Assembly: GCA_946614255.1 (NCBI GenBank)
Contig: CAMOGS010000060.1
Coordinates: 1-64,000 of the forward strand
Source of the DNA: UBA3871 sp002392265
GTDB taxonomy: Bacteria > Bacillota > Clostridia > Peptostreptococcales > Anaerovoracaceae
Direction of reading: 5' to 3'
Length of the DNA stretch: 64,000 bases
The position numbers were made by a program, and so were the translations under genes. The notes beneath the pieces are model-generated. The model was not told where the DNA came from, ran no database searches, and saw nothing but the letters and a program-made list of their open reading frames with translations. Below are positions 16,409-24,782 of the stretch, piece by piece (positions within the stretch are counted from its first letter, which is position 1; each line of letters opens with the position of its first letter).

Positions 16409-19400
16409 TTATTTGCTGAGGTATTCATCGCAGTACATCACAATCTCGCTCACCTCGCAAGGCGCATCAAATGTGATTTCTATCTGCCCGATCTTGCCGG
16501 CATTCGGGTCGTTATCAAGCTCCAGCTTCACAAAAGCATATCCGTCTGCGTAATAAGTTTCAAGCGGCGCACCGCCCTGTGAAAACTTCACCGCATGCGG
16601 ATTGTCGCAGTATACCTTTACCGGATAGCTACCGCCGTACTTCGGTACAAATGTTGCCGAAAGAGTTGCCGGAGCATTCACGCTTGCCGTAAAGCTGCAG
16701 CTGCCTTCGCCCGCATTTTTCCACTCAATTCCCGGAGCTGCGCTCAGGAAATCCGGAATGCCGTTCAAATCCGCATCGCAGGCATACTTCGTATCGAACA
16801 TCGCGCAGGCCACAATCGTTGCAATTGCATCTGCATTGTCGTAATAACCCTTTTCGCGCAGCTCAAGCAGCCTTCCAACAAACAGAGCATTCCTCGGAGC
16901 AAGCGTCACATTGTCAAGATATTCCTTGTTCCTCTCGCGAACTCCGTCATAATATTTCAAAATAGTCTCGTATTCGGTGCCCTTTTCCTGCGCGCGATTC
17001 ATCGCCGCATCGGAGTATGGACCCATTATATCGAAATTATCTTCAAGCGTACTGAATATATACTGCCAGGTGTCGCCGCTCGATCTGACATAGTCGGCGC
17101 CCCTGTCGAGAGCCGCAAATGCCTTTTCGTCCCTACCCTTTACGAAATAGAAATTGGCTGCCGATCTGTAAGCCGAATTGGAATTAAGCTCCAGAATCTT
17201 TCCCGCATATTTGTCGCATAGAACCGGATCGCCGATTCCCGGGTTTGCCGCCTCACTGTTCAGATAGCTGATGTAATAGTCGGCATACTCGTATTTTTCT
17301 GCATCTGCCGCCTTTGCAATCATCTCCATCGTCGCCATTCCGCCGGTCAGCTTTGTGCGCGTCGAAGAGTTGTACCCTATCGTAACCGTAAACATCAGCG
17401 AAAGAACCAGCATCAACGCCATCGCTCCGCTGAAGACCACCTTTTGCCTGAAGTCACCTGTCTCGCCCACCTCAGCGGCTTGGCCTGCCTTAAACAGTCC
17501 GTCCCTCAGCAAGATTCCGACAAGCGCAAGCAGCGACAGCCCTACTATCTGATAAGCCCCGCTCGACCAGACCGCATCACTGAACGACTGTCCGTACATC
17601 TGCACTACCGCAGCACCAAGCGCCGGAACCGCGTAAAGTCGGAGCCTGCCCGCTTCACTTTCATCGCCTGCGCTGCCTTTGCGGGCTGAAATAACATATA
17701 CAGCCGAAATCACGCCCATTGCCGTGAAGATCAGGAATCCGATGATTCCGCAATCACAAAGCATCTGAATATAGTGGTTGTGAGCGTATTTTGTCTCGTA
17801 AAAGAAATTCTGAACCGCCATTACACCGTTCTCAAAGCCGCCGAGGCCTCTGCCAAACACAGGGCTCATCTTGAAAAGCTTCATGCCGTCCTGGAAGAAT
17901 ACTGTTCTCTGGACAGCGTTTTCGTTTGCGCCCAGGTTCTGAATACGGTTTGCCATAAATCCCGGAAGCAGCTTGTACTCAAGCTTGAGGCTGCCTTTTT
18001 CAGGACCTTCGTATGTCGCATCGTTTACCTTGAGGCCGCTTGCGCTGTATAAATTAACCATGACGATTTCCGAATCGTCCGGTACCGTAAAGCCGAGACT
18101 GAGTGTCTGATTTTCCGCGCCCTCGGTGCCAAAGCCCTGCTGTGCAAGCAGGTCGTTTGTGTGAACCTTCAGATCTGTCTCATCCTGGCTTGTTATGCTT
18201 ACATGAAGGTCTGCAGGCTCGCTGCCTGTCTGCGATACATCGAGGCTGAGCACATATTCGCCGCCCGAAAGGTAAGCGGCTCTTGAAAGGCCCTCGCCCG
18301 GCATCAGAGTCTTTGCCCCAGTGACATTAAGCGCCGCCAGCGCAAAAGCGATGATGGCTGCAGCAATCACACCGATGGCAATGATGCCGACCTTTGGGCT
18401 CTGACCGAGCTTGTCGCCGATTTTCGAGCCGATGAAGCGGTCAAGTACCCACAGAAGTGCGAAGTTTGCGCAAAGTGCCAGCATAGGCAGGAATCTTGCT
18501 CCGCCTGCTGCGCCGAGGCCCGCAAAGGAAATGAAGGCCATCACGAGTGTGCAGACTGCGTCTTCGGCAAGCAGTATAAAGAGGGATGCGCGTTTTCCGC
18601 CTGCTTCGAGCAGCAGCATTGCGACGCAGGAAAGCAGGAAGATAAAGAGCGAGCCCATCGAGAATGCGAGTATGTAGCTGAGCGTATTCAGACCGAGCAG
18701 CACGTAGGCGCCGAAGCTTCTTCTCGCCTTTGCGAGGTGCAGGCTCATGATTGTGCCCAGCGCCATTACGCCCGAATAGAGGTTCGGGTCGGTCAGCATG
18801 CCGCGAATACGAACGCCGGTTTCATAGCCGCCCATCGACTGGAAATAGTCGGATACGGGAGCCATAACGACATTGAAAATGCTTGTCAGTATATGGCAGC
18901 TTGCGGAATCGACCGAGAGTACTCCTATAGCAGCAGTGGCTATGGCAAATATTGCAAAAATGCGGTCCAGCCCGCGCGCTGATTTCTTTGCAAATATTAT
19001 GATTGCGAGCACTATCGGGAGCACTGCGAGAATCTTGCAGACCTCGTGGAGCGCCAGCTTTCCGGCCGCTGCATAAAGTGATGTTATTGCGCACCAGAAT
19101 ATGTATACAAACGGCATGATTGTGCCGAGGTTCATTCTGTCTTTGGCTATCGCGCGCCATTTTGGTCTCACCCATGCGAGGATGCCGAGCGCCATTGTGA
19201 TTATCAGCGCGGCGATTGTCACGCTTTCGTGCAGCTTGTTGTCCAGCGTGCCCTGAATCAGCAACAGGAAATATGCGCCGATTGCGAATACCGGCACGGC
19301 CCACTTTTTGTAGTCACTGTCTGTGTATTCATAGCCTGCGACAAGCTCGGCAGCTCTGCCCGCCATTTGCTTGCTTGCCGTTTGTTCTGTAGTTTTTGGT

Positions 19401-19420
19401 TTTTTGTTTTTTGAGGCCAT
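16409..19420 (-). CDS. Large O-antigen ligase / O-oligosaccharyltransferase-like membrane protein
   Basis: This 1003-residue protein has about twelve membrane spans in the first 720 residues and the Wzy_C/WaaL signature: GRGLGGFENGV followed by YETKYAHNHYIQMLCDCGI. The conserved AHNHYIQ histidine is the residue needed in WaaL-type ligases. An insert of about 130 residues (extracellular, beta-rich) precedes it. After the last span comes a TPR-like helical part and a beta-sandwich tail of roughly 120 residues. GGAGG supports the ATG at 19420; an open frame runs further upstream without family support. In Geobacillus a Wzy_C protein (WsaB) transfers the finished glycan to the S-layer protein. 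This gene, next to the initiating transferase, could do the same. Confidence 0.85.
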   Translation of the reverse strand: MASKNKKPKTTEQTASKQMAGRAAELVAGYEYTDSDYKKWAVPVFAIGAYFLLLIQGTLDNKLHESVTIAALIITMALGILAWVRPKWRAIAKDRMNLGTIMPFVYIFWCAITSLYAAAGKLALHEVCKILAVLPIVLAIIIFAKKSARGLDRIFAIFAIATAAIGVLSVDSASCHILTSIFNVVMAPVSDYFQSMGGYETGVRIRGMLTDPNLYSGVMALGTIMSLHLAKARRSFGAYVLLGLNTLSYILAFSMGSLFIFLLSCVAMLLLEAGGKRASLFILLAEDAVCTLVMAFISFAGLGAAGGARFLPMLALCANFALLWVLDRFIGSKIGDKLGQSPKVGIIAIGVIAAAIIAFALAALNVTGAKTLMPGEGLSRAAYLSGGEYVLSLDVSQTGSEPADLHVSITSQDETDLKVHTNDLLAQQGFGTEGAENQTLSLGFTVPDDSEIVMVNLYSASGLKVNDATYEGPEKGSLKLEYKLLPGFMANRIQNLGANENAVQRTVFFQDGMKLFKMSPVFGRGLGGFENGVMAVQNFFYETKYAHNHYIQMLCDCGIIGFLIFTAMGVISAVYVISARKGSAGDESEAGRLRLYAVPALGAAVVQMYGQSFSDAVWSSGAYQIVGLSLLALVGILLRDGLFKAGQAAEVGETGDFRQKVVFSGAMALMLVLSLMFTVTIGYNSSTRTKLTGGMATMEMIAKAADAEKYEYADYYISYLNSEAANPGIGDPVLCDKYAGKILELNSNSAYRSAANFYFVKGRDEKAFAALDRGADYVRSSGDTWQYIFSTLEDNFDIMGPYSDAAMNRAQEKGTEYETILKYYDGVRERNKEYLDNVTLAPRNALFVGRLLELREKGYYDNADAIATIVACAMFDTKYACDADLNGIPDFLSAAPGIEWKNAGEGSCSFTASVNAPATLSATFVPKYGGSYPVKVYCDNPHAVKFSQGGAPLETYYADGYAFVKLELDNDPNAGKIGQIEITFDAPCEVSEIVMYCDEYLSK

Positions 19421-19493
19421 TGCCTTTTCCTCCGGTATTCTGTCTCTTTTGTCTATGTGTCTATGCTGCGCCCCTTTATTGTCCTCGGGCTTT

Positions 19494-20942
19494 CTACTGC
19501 AGCTTTTCCTTGTTGAAAATCCCGCCAAATGCGGTCATCAGCATTATTTTAAAGTCCAGCATCAGGGACCAGTTTTCGATGTAATAGATGTCGTATTCTA
19601 TGCGGCTCTTGATTGAAGTGTCGCCGCGCAGCCCGTTCACCTGCGCCCAGCCGGTAATGCCGGGGCGTACCTGGTGCTTTATCATGTAAAGCGGTATCGT
19701 TTCCCTGAACTCATCGACAAACTTTCTGATTTCAGGTCTCGGTCCCACCAGGCTCATGTCGCCCTTTAGTACATTGAAAAACTGCGGCAGCTCGTCAATC
19801 GAGCATTTGCGGATAAATGAGCCAAAGCGCGTTTTTCTCGGATCTTCGTTAGTGCTCCAAGCCGTAAGCGATTCGCTGTTCACGCGCATTGAGCGGAACT
19901 TGTACATGGTGAAGTCTTTGTTGTCCTTGCCGACGCGCTCCTGGCGGAAGATTATCGGCCCGGGGCTTGAAAGTTTTGTGCCGATTGCCGCAAAGAGCAT
20001 GACGGGGCTTGTTAATATAATCAGCAGCGCGCTAAGTATGATGTCGAGTCCGCGCTTGCATATGCCGTTAAGCTTGTTGTCGAGTGGGATGCGGCGCATG
20101 TTAATCAGCGGCAGGCCCTCGACTTCTTCCATATATGCCTTTGAAGGCAGAATTTTGTAGTAAAACGGGATGACAGACAGCTTTAGGCCGTTCTTTTCGC
20201 ATGCGGCGATTACGCCCGGCAGCAGGTCGGTGTATTCAGCATCCAGCGCGCATACGACCTCGTCAAAGAAGTGGTCCTCGAGGTATGCGCTTAGTTCGTC
20301 GATGCCGGCAAGCTGCGGGATTTCATAGGAAGTGCCGCTGTTGGTGCTGTCGCCCGGATGGGAGCCTGCTTGGTCGGTAAAAATCGGCGCCTTTGGGATG
20401 CCCGGCTCCGCGATATAGCCCGTTACATGATATCCGAGATCGCGATTTTTGAGCGTCATCTGTAAATAGTCGGTCGCCGACTGCCCCGAGCCTATCAGCA
20501 GAACGTGCTTCAGGTTGTAGCCCTTTGCACGGTAATTTCTGAGAATTCTGCGCAAAAGATACCTTTTTGTGCCCAGCCCCAGCGTGTTGAATACCCAGAA
20601 CAAAACCAGCGTCCATCTGGATATGTCGATGTCTTTGTATATGAAAAGAATCGCCAGAAACAGCGCAAATCCCACCAGATTCGCGCGGATAATCAAGCCA
20701 AACTCCTTTAGAAATCTCGTTGAACGGAACGATTCATAAAGCCCGTACCCCTCGTAGATCAGGAGGTACACGGGAACCAGAAAAATGGCGTACTTCAAAT
20801 ACTCGGCGAGCTGCATGTGCCCCGCCGCCCCTTCGAATATGTAGAATCTCACTACATAAGCGAGGCACAGAGCGATAAATGCAACTACCGCATCCGTCAG
20901 TATATTAAAGTAATTTAAAAGCCTCTGGTTTTCCTTTATCAA
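19494..20942 (-). CDS. Undecaprenyl-phosphate sugar-phosphate transferase, WbaP/WcaJ type
   Basis: This polyprenyl-phosphate hexose-1-phosphate transferase starts a lipid-linked glycan. Four N-terminal spans are followed by a nucleotide-binding-like region (VLLIGSGQSATDYLQM) and the catalytic C-terminal domain: KRGLDIILSALLI, then FRQERVGKDNKDFTMYKFRS and DELPQFFNVLKGDMSLVGPR. I pick the TTG at 20942 (MIKENQRLLN, 482 residues): GGAG lies seven bases upstream and family members begin this way. An upstream TTG at 20969 has no such site. It precedes the ligase-like gene by 73 bases in the same direction. The sugar added (glucose, galactose or similar) is not readable. Confidence 0.92.
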   Translation of the reverse strand: MIKENQRLLNYFNILTDAVVAFIALCLAYVVRFYIFEGAAGHMQLAEYLKYAIFLVPVYLLIYEGYGLYESFRSTRFLKEFGLIIRANLVGFALFLAILFIYKDIDISRWTLVLFWVFNTLGLGTKRYLLRRILRNYRAKGYNLKHVLLIGSGQSATDYLQMTLKNRDLGYHVTGYIAEPGIPKAPIFTDQAGSHPGDSTNSGTSYEIPQLAGIDELSAYLEDHFFDEVVCALDAEYTDLLPGVIAACEKNGLKLSVIPFYYKILPSKAYMEEVEGLPLINMRRIPLDNKLNGICKRGLDIILSALLIILTSPVMLFAAIGTKLSSPGPIIFRQERVGKDNKDFTMYKFRSMRVNSESLTAWSTNEDPRKTRFGSFIRKCSIDELPQFFNVLKGDMSLVGPRPEIRKFVDEFRETIPLYMIKHQVRPGITGWAQVNGLRGDTSIKSRIEYDIYYIENWSLMLDFKIMLMTAFGGIFNKEKLQ

Positions 20943-21009
20943 AATTAGTCTCCGTACGCAAAAATTCAACTTTATAATACCATAAAACCACCCCCATTAC
21001 AACAACGCT

Positions 21010-21115
21010 AATCTGGGGACAGGCACCAAATTAGAATTTTTTCTAATTTGGTGCCTGTCCCCAGATTGGATTTTTTCTAATTTGGTGCCAGGTCCTAGAT
21101 GCCAGGTCCCGCAAT
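21010..21115. repeat. Palindromic repeat, copy B, with a partial third arm
   Basis: The 58-bp near-perfect hairpin 21010-21067 starts AATCTGGGGACAGGCACC and is mirrored by GGTGCCTGTCCCCAGATT. A partial extra arm follows (ATTTTTTCTAATTTGGTGCCAGGTCC), and a degenerate GGTCCTAGATGCCAGGTCCC to about 21110. It lies between the divergent transferase and recombinase genes, so it is not only a terminator. Confidence 0.85.
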
Positions 21116-21161
21116 TCGCGGTACAGTAGGTATGATACTTACTCAAAAGGAGACAAATTCA

Positions 21162-22322
21162 ATGAAGCACAATTATTTCTACGAGCGCGGCAAAAAATAC
21201 AACTGCCGCAAAAACGGCAAACCCTACTTTCGCAAAACCGCAACCATTGCGGGCAAGCGCCGTCAATTCTACGGCGACGGAGAAAAGGACGCAATACGCA
21301 AAATCAAGGAAGCAGAGCAGCTGGCCCGCACCGGATTTAACCTCGACACAAAAAACGCCAAAATCGGCCCTACTATCCGCTACTGGCTCTTTAATGTCAA
21401 ACGCGTCGACCGCAATCTGAAAGCCAGCACTTTTGCCCGCTACGACATCGTCCTGCGAAACCAGGTTGAAAATCGCGGAATAATGGCCCTCCCGCTTTCG
21501 AAGCTCACCTCCGCTACCCTCCAGGCCTATTTTACCTCACTCTACGAGGACGACCACCTGAGCGGCGGCACCATCACCAACGTCGCAAAGGTCTGGCGAA
21601 TGTTCTGCCTGTGGGCGGTCAGCGAGGGCTACCTGGTGCGCAATCCTTGCATAAAGCTGTCACTGCCGGGCGAGCGGGTCAAAGGCCGTCCTGCTTTCGA
21701 AATCTTCACCAAAGCCGAGCGCCAAGCAATCAGCAGCTACATGGAAGCGTCGAACTACCGCTACAATGCGCTTATTCGGCTGGCTTTTGCAACCGGCATG
21801 CGCGAGGGCGAACTTTTGGCTCTGCGGTGGAGCGACATCCACGACGGCGCCATCCACGTCTGCCGCTCCGCTGCGAAGGTTTCATACATCGACAAAGACG
21901 GCAACCGCACTTGGCGCAAGGAAGTGTGGGACACCAAAACTCCCGCCGCTGTACGTACAATTCCCATCCTGCCGGCCACGGAAAAAATGCTTGCCAAGCA
22001 TCGGGCTGCTCAGCGGAAGGCCCTGCTTGCTAAAGGCTTGCTGCAGTCGGAGTATGTGTTCACAACTGCCGGCGGTGAGCTGCTGACAGCTGCCCAGCTG
22101 TTTGCCTCTTACCGCAGCATGCTGGCGCGGGCTGGCGTCAAGTACCGCAAGTTCCACGCAATCCGCCACACTTTTGCGACGGAAGCCATTCGGCGGGGCA
22201 TGGACGTTAAAGACCTGCAGCAGATTATGGGGCACAGCAGCATCAAGACCACCTACATTTACGTGCAGTCGGACGACAATTCAAAGCGGCAGGCGATTCA
22301 AAAGATGGGCGCGCTGATGTAG
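21162..22322 (+). CDS. Tyrosine recombinase (phage-integrase family)
   Basis: This 386-residue integrase of the Tn916/phage type has an N-terminal basic arm-binding segment (YFYERGKKYNCRKNGKPYFR), a SAM-like core-binding domain (about 65-165) and a catalytic domain (about 175-386). Catalytic residues are present: Arg in FATGMREGELLALRWSDI, HxxR in FHAIRHTFATEA, His in GHSSIKTTY and Tyr in YIYVQ. AAAGGAG twelve bases before the ATG at 21162 supports that start. No excisionase, replication or transfer genes adjoin it. Instead a promoterless S-layer cassette begins 83 bases downstream. A short GTGTGCCAAA motif directly after the stop recurs beside the other cassettes. It may be a relic of an integrated element or the recombinase of the S-layer locus. 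Confidence 0.93.
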   Translation: MKHNYFYERGKKYNCRKNGKPYFRKTATIAGKRRQFYGDGEKDAIRKIKEAEQLARTGFNLDTKNAKIGPTIRYWLFNVKRVDRNLKASTFARYDIVLRNQVENRGIMALPLSKLTSATLQAYFTSLYEDDHLSGGTITNVAKVWRMFCLWAVSEGYLVRNPCIKLSLPGERVKGRPAFEIFTKAERQAISSYMEASNYRYNALIRLAFATGMREGELLALRWSDIHDGAIHVCRSAAKVSYIDKDGNRTWRKEVWDTKTPAAVRTIPILPATEKMLAKHRAAQRKALLAKGLLQSEYVFTTAGGELLTAAQLFASYRSMLARAGVKYRKFHAIRHTFATEAIRRGMDVKDLQQIMGHSSIKTTYIYVQSDDNSKRQAIQKMGALM

Positions 22323-22323
22323 C

Positions 22324-22341
22324 GTGTGCCAAAAGTGTGCC
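22324..22341 (+). other. Candidate recombinase-related motif after the integrase stop
   Basis: GTGTGCCAAAAGTGTGCC is a direct repeat of GTGTGCC placed one base after the integrase stop. Its first ten bases, GTGTGCCAAA, recur at 24703-24712, 27943-27952 and 30933-30942, each near an S-layer cassette edge. Integrase genes often lie next to their attachment site, but function here is inferred from position only. Confidence 0.35.
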
Positions 22342-22434
22342 CGGGGCGGCGAATGTGATGCGGAGGCGCTCGTGTTAGCGACTTTCACCCGGTAGCGCGG
22401 TAGTCCTAACCAGACTATCACAGTTAACGAAGCA

Positions 22435-24474
22435 ATGACAATGATCTGCCGTGCGCTTGGTTACACTGCACAGGCTAAGGAACTCGTTGGCGCATGGCCA
22501 GCAAACTATATTGCACTGGCTCAGCAGCTCAGCCTCTATGATGACGTTCAGGCTGTAGCAACAGTTGACAGAGCTTCCGCTGCTCAGATCGTTTACAATT
22601 CACTCACTTGCAACCTTCGTTACATCGATGCTGATGGCGTAACTCAGAACGTTCTTGATGCAAAGAACAGAGCTGTAACTATGCTTTCCAGCCTCGGTGG
22701 CACAGAAACTTACGGTGGTGAGGGATACGTTCTCGACGATACTGCTGCAAGCACAGCACTCATCAACGTAAATGAGTATGTTGGTCAGTTCGTAAAGTCT
22801 TTCAACAACTCTGACGGTGAAATCATTGCAATCGAAGTTCTTTCCACAACTATCACCGGTGACTACGATTCAACAAAGATGATCATCTCAACTGACGATG
22901 TAGATTACTACTTCAAGGCTGCTAGCAATGATGCTAAGTATGTAGACAATGCAACTGCTACTGGTACAGTTACTGCTCCTGATGGCGTTGTAAATGGCAA
23001 GACAATCGCTGCATCCGCTGGTGCTATTGTAAACACAGCTGCTAACACCGGCTACTTCAAGGATGGCAACACTTACACAATGGCTGTAAAGATTACAGGC
23101 AAGACAATCACTGCAGTATATTCTGTATTTGATTGGACAGCTGCTGCTATCGATCAGTTCGAAGACGGTGACCTCAACATCGAAAAGGCAAAGATCAACG
23201 TTAACGGTACTGACTACAAGTTCAAGACCGACAAGAACGGTGACATCGATGCTGCATCCTATGCACTCGTTGGCGTAGCTTCACTCGACAAGATTGCTGA
23301 AGATAACGTAATTGAAGTATACACTGATGGTACTAACATCACAAAACTCGCTGTAGGTACAAAGACTGTAACAGGTGAATGTACTGAAATCAACAAGGCT
23401 GGTACAAAGTTCACAATCGATGGAACTAAGTATGCAAGTGTTGGTGATACTCCTTCAGTCGGCGACACAGGTACAGCTTACCTCACTTATGACGGCGACA
23501 TCGCATTCTGGGATGTTGATGATGCAACAGCAGGTAACTACGGTGTATTCCTCGGCCAGAGAACTGAAACAGGAACAACTGTAGCGGCAAACACTTCCAA
23601 GGTAGGTATCGTTCTTAAGGATGGAACTGTAAAGGAATATGATGTTACTTCCGCTGTTGCTGGAACTACATTATCTGCAGTTGCAAGAAATTCTGTAATT
23701 ACCTATTCTTTCAACGCTGCAGGCAAGCTCAACAATGTTAAGGAGACCACAGGAATTACTTTCGGCGGTACTGATAAGGTAAACGAAGGAAAGACTAGAA
23801 TTGGTACTCACAAGTTTGCAAGCAACGCAATCGTATTCTTCTACAATGCTGCAGATGATGAATGGACTATTGGCGCTCCAAAAGATTTAGGAACTGATAT
23901 AGCATATAACACTCCAGGTCTTGTACTTGGTGTTGCTCAGAACAATAAGGGTGAAATCGCTGCTATCGCTGTCAATAAGGCAACAGCTCTTGGTTCCGAG
24001 GATAGCTACGGTATCATTAAGTCTATCGTAGAAAGAAGCAATGACGGTACTGCTACATGGTATGTAAGGGGCTTCGTTGACGGTAAGGACTTTGAAGGAT
24101 TTACAGCAACTCCTTCAGGCTTATCTCTTAACTTTACTACTTCAACAGTAGGTGCAGCAGGCCTCTACAAGATTACTATCGATTCTGATGGCACTGTATC
24201 AGTAGTTGATACTACTACTGTAACAAACACAGGTGTTCAGGTTGTTAAGTCTGTAGATAAGGTTAACAGAGAAGTCACCGTTGAATCAAGCAACAATGTA
24301 TTTGGACTTACTACAGATGTTGTAGTTTACTACTATGACATCGACGAAGACGAATACACTCTTTCCAGCATCGACAATATTGGTAAGGGCAAGAATATTG
24401 CCTTCGCTCAGACAAGCAGATCTGCTGCAGACGACGATCTCTACAATATCGTAGTATTCTGGAATGCTGAGTAA
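22435..24474 (+). CDS. Promoterless S-layer protein cassette 1 (silent copy lacking the 5' end)
   Basis: This 679-residue frame equals residues from about 136 to the end of the full S-layer protein at 32074-34512. Homology starts at 22405 with PNQTITVNEAMTM (rest of the third SLH repeat) and stops abruptly upstream, where a stop codon lies three codons earlier. There is no signal peptide, ribosome-binding site or promoter, so it is probably not translated as it stands. The first 113 bp match the full gene with three mismatches by eye. The body mixes nearly identical blocks (such as INVNGTDYKFKTDKNGDID) with divergent ones. The end (LSSIDNIGKGKNI, then LYNIVVFWNAE) and the downstream terminator are also shared. 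It is on the opposite strand to the full gene. Confidence 0.88.
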   Translation: MTMICRALGYTAQAKELVGAWPANYIALAQQLSLYDDVQAVATVDRASAAQIVYNSLTCNLRYIDADGVTQNVLDAKNRAVTMLSSLGGTETYGGEGYVLDDTAASTALINVNEYVGQFVKSFNNSDGEIIAIEVLSTTITGDYDSTKMIISTDDVDYYFKAASNDAKYVDNATATGTVTAPDGVVNGKTIAASAGAIVNTAANTGYFKDGNTYTMAVKITGKTITAVYSVFDWTAAAIDQFEDGDLNIEKAKINVNGTDYKFKTDKNGDIDAASYALVGVASLDKIAEDNVIEVYTDGTNITKLAVGTKTVTGECTEINKAGTKFTIDGTKYASVGDTPSVGDTGTAYLTYDGDIAFWDVDDATAGNYGVFLGQRTETGTTVAANTSKVGIVLKDGTVKEYDVTSAVAGTTLSAVARNSVITYSFNAAGKLNNVKETTGITFGGTDKVNEGKTRIGTHKFASNAIVFFYNAADDEWTIGAPKDLGTDIAYNTPGLVLGVAQNNKGEIAAIAVNKATALGSEDSYGIIKSIVERSNDGTATWYVRGFVDGKDFEGFTATPSGLSLNFTTSTVGAAGLYKITIDSDGTVSVVDTTTVTNTGVQVVKSVDKVNREVTVESSNNVFGLTTDVVVYYYDIDEDEYTLSSIDNIGKGKNIAFAQTSRSAADDDLYNIVVFWNAE

Positions 24475-24513
24475 TCGGTTTTCTGTAGATAATTACATCT
24501 AAACCAAAAACTT

Positions 24514-24543
24514 CGGGGCGACCTTTTGGTCGCCCCGTTTTTT
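24514..24543 (+). terminator. Terminator of cassette 1, same as at the full S-layer gene
   Basis: CGGGGCGACC and GGTCGCCCCG form a ten-bp stem with loop TTTT, followed by TTTTTT. It is preceded by the shared 3' leader AGATAATTACATCTAAACCA. The same terminator and leader follow the full gene (32005-32034 on the minus strand). Confidence 0.9.
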
Positions 24544-24620
24544 ATGCTTTTGATTGCACAATAACCCGATTTTGGAATGACGTCCTCGTTTCGTGTGTGA
24601 AGACTGAACCGAGTTTTAAT

Positions 24621-24664
24621 CAAATCGTAATTTGTCAAACTGGAATTTGTCAAATCGTAATTTG
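24621..24664. repeat. Three tandem 14-bp palindromic units, 15-bp period
   Basis: CAAATCGTAATTTG (24621-24634), CAAACTGGAATTTG (24636-24649) and CAAATCGTAATTTG (24651-24664) follow each other with one base between. Each has CAAA/TTTG ends. The array lies between the cassette 1 terminator and the GTGTGCCAAATTTG repeat, whose CAAATTTG core is similar. A protein-binding array (regulator or recombinase) is possible. Nothing in 24475-24782 codes for protein. Confidence 0.55.
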
Positions 24665-24693
24665 ATACGATCTTGGCTCTGCCTGCATGCACG

Positions 24694-24763
24694 GAAAGTA
24701 GTGTGTGCCAAATTTGTGCTTCAATATAGTATAAAAACAAAACGACCGCGTCTTCGGTCGTTC
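24694..24763 (+). repeat. Cassette-edge direct repeat, copy 1
   Basis: About 70 bp from GAAAGTAGTGTGTGCCAAAT to the ACGACC...GGTCGT hairpin match 27934-28003 with only a few differences. The first part also matches 30931-30947. All three copies have the same orientation and each lies between an S-layer copy and a toxin-antitoxin module. Confidence 0.8.
24742..24761 (-). terminator. Terminator of the YoeB/YefM operon
   Basis: ACGACCG (24742-24748) and CGGTCGT (24755-24761) form the stem. On the minus strand it is followed by TTTGTTTTT. It lies 21 bases after the toxin stop codon and is part of the 70-bp repeat. Confidence 0.7.
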
Positions 24764-24782
24764 GTTTATTTAATACCGTTAT

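Noticed and set aside
24621..24664. CRISPR array
   Set aside because: Three 14-bp palindromes with one-base spacers are far too short and there are no spacers or cas genes.
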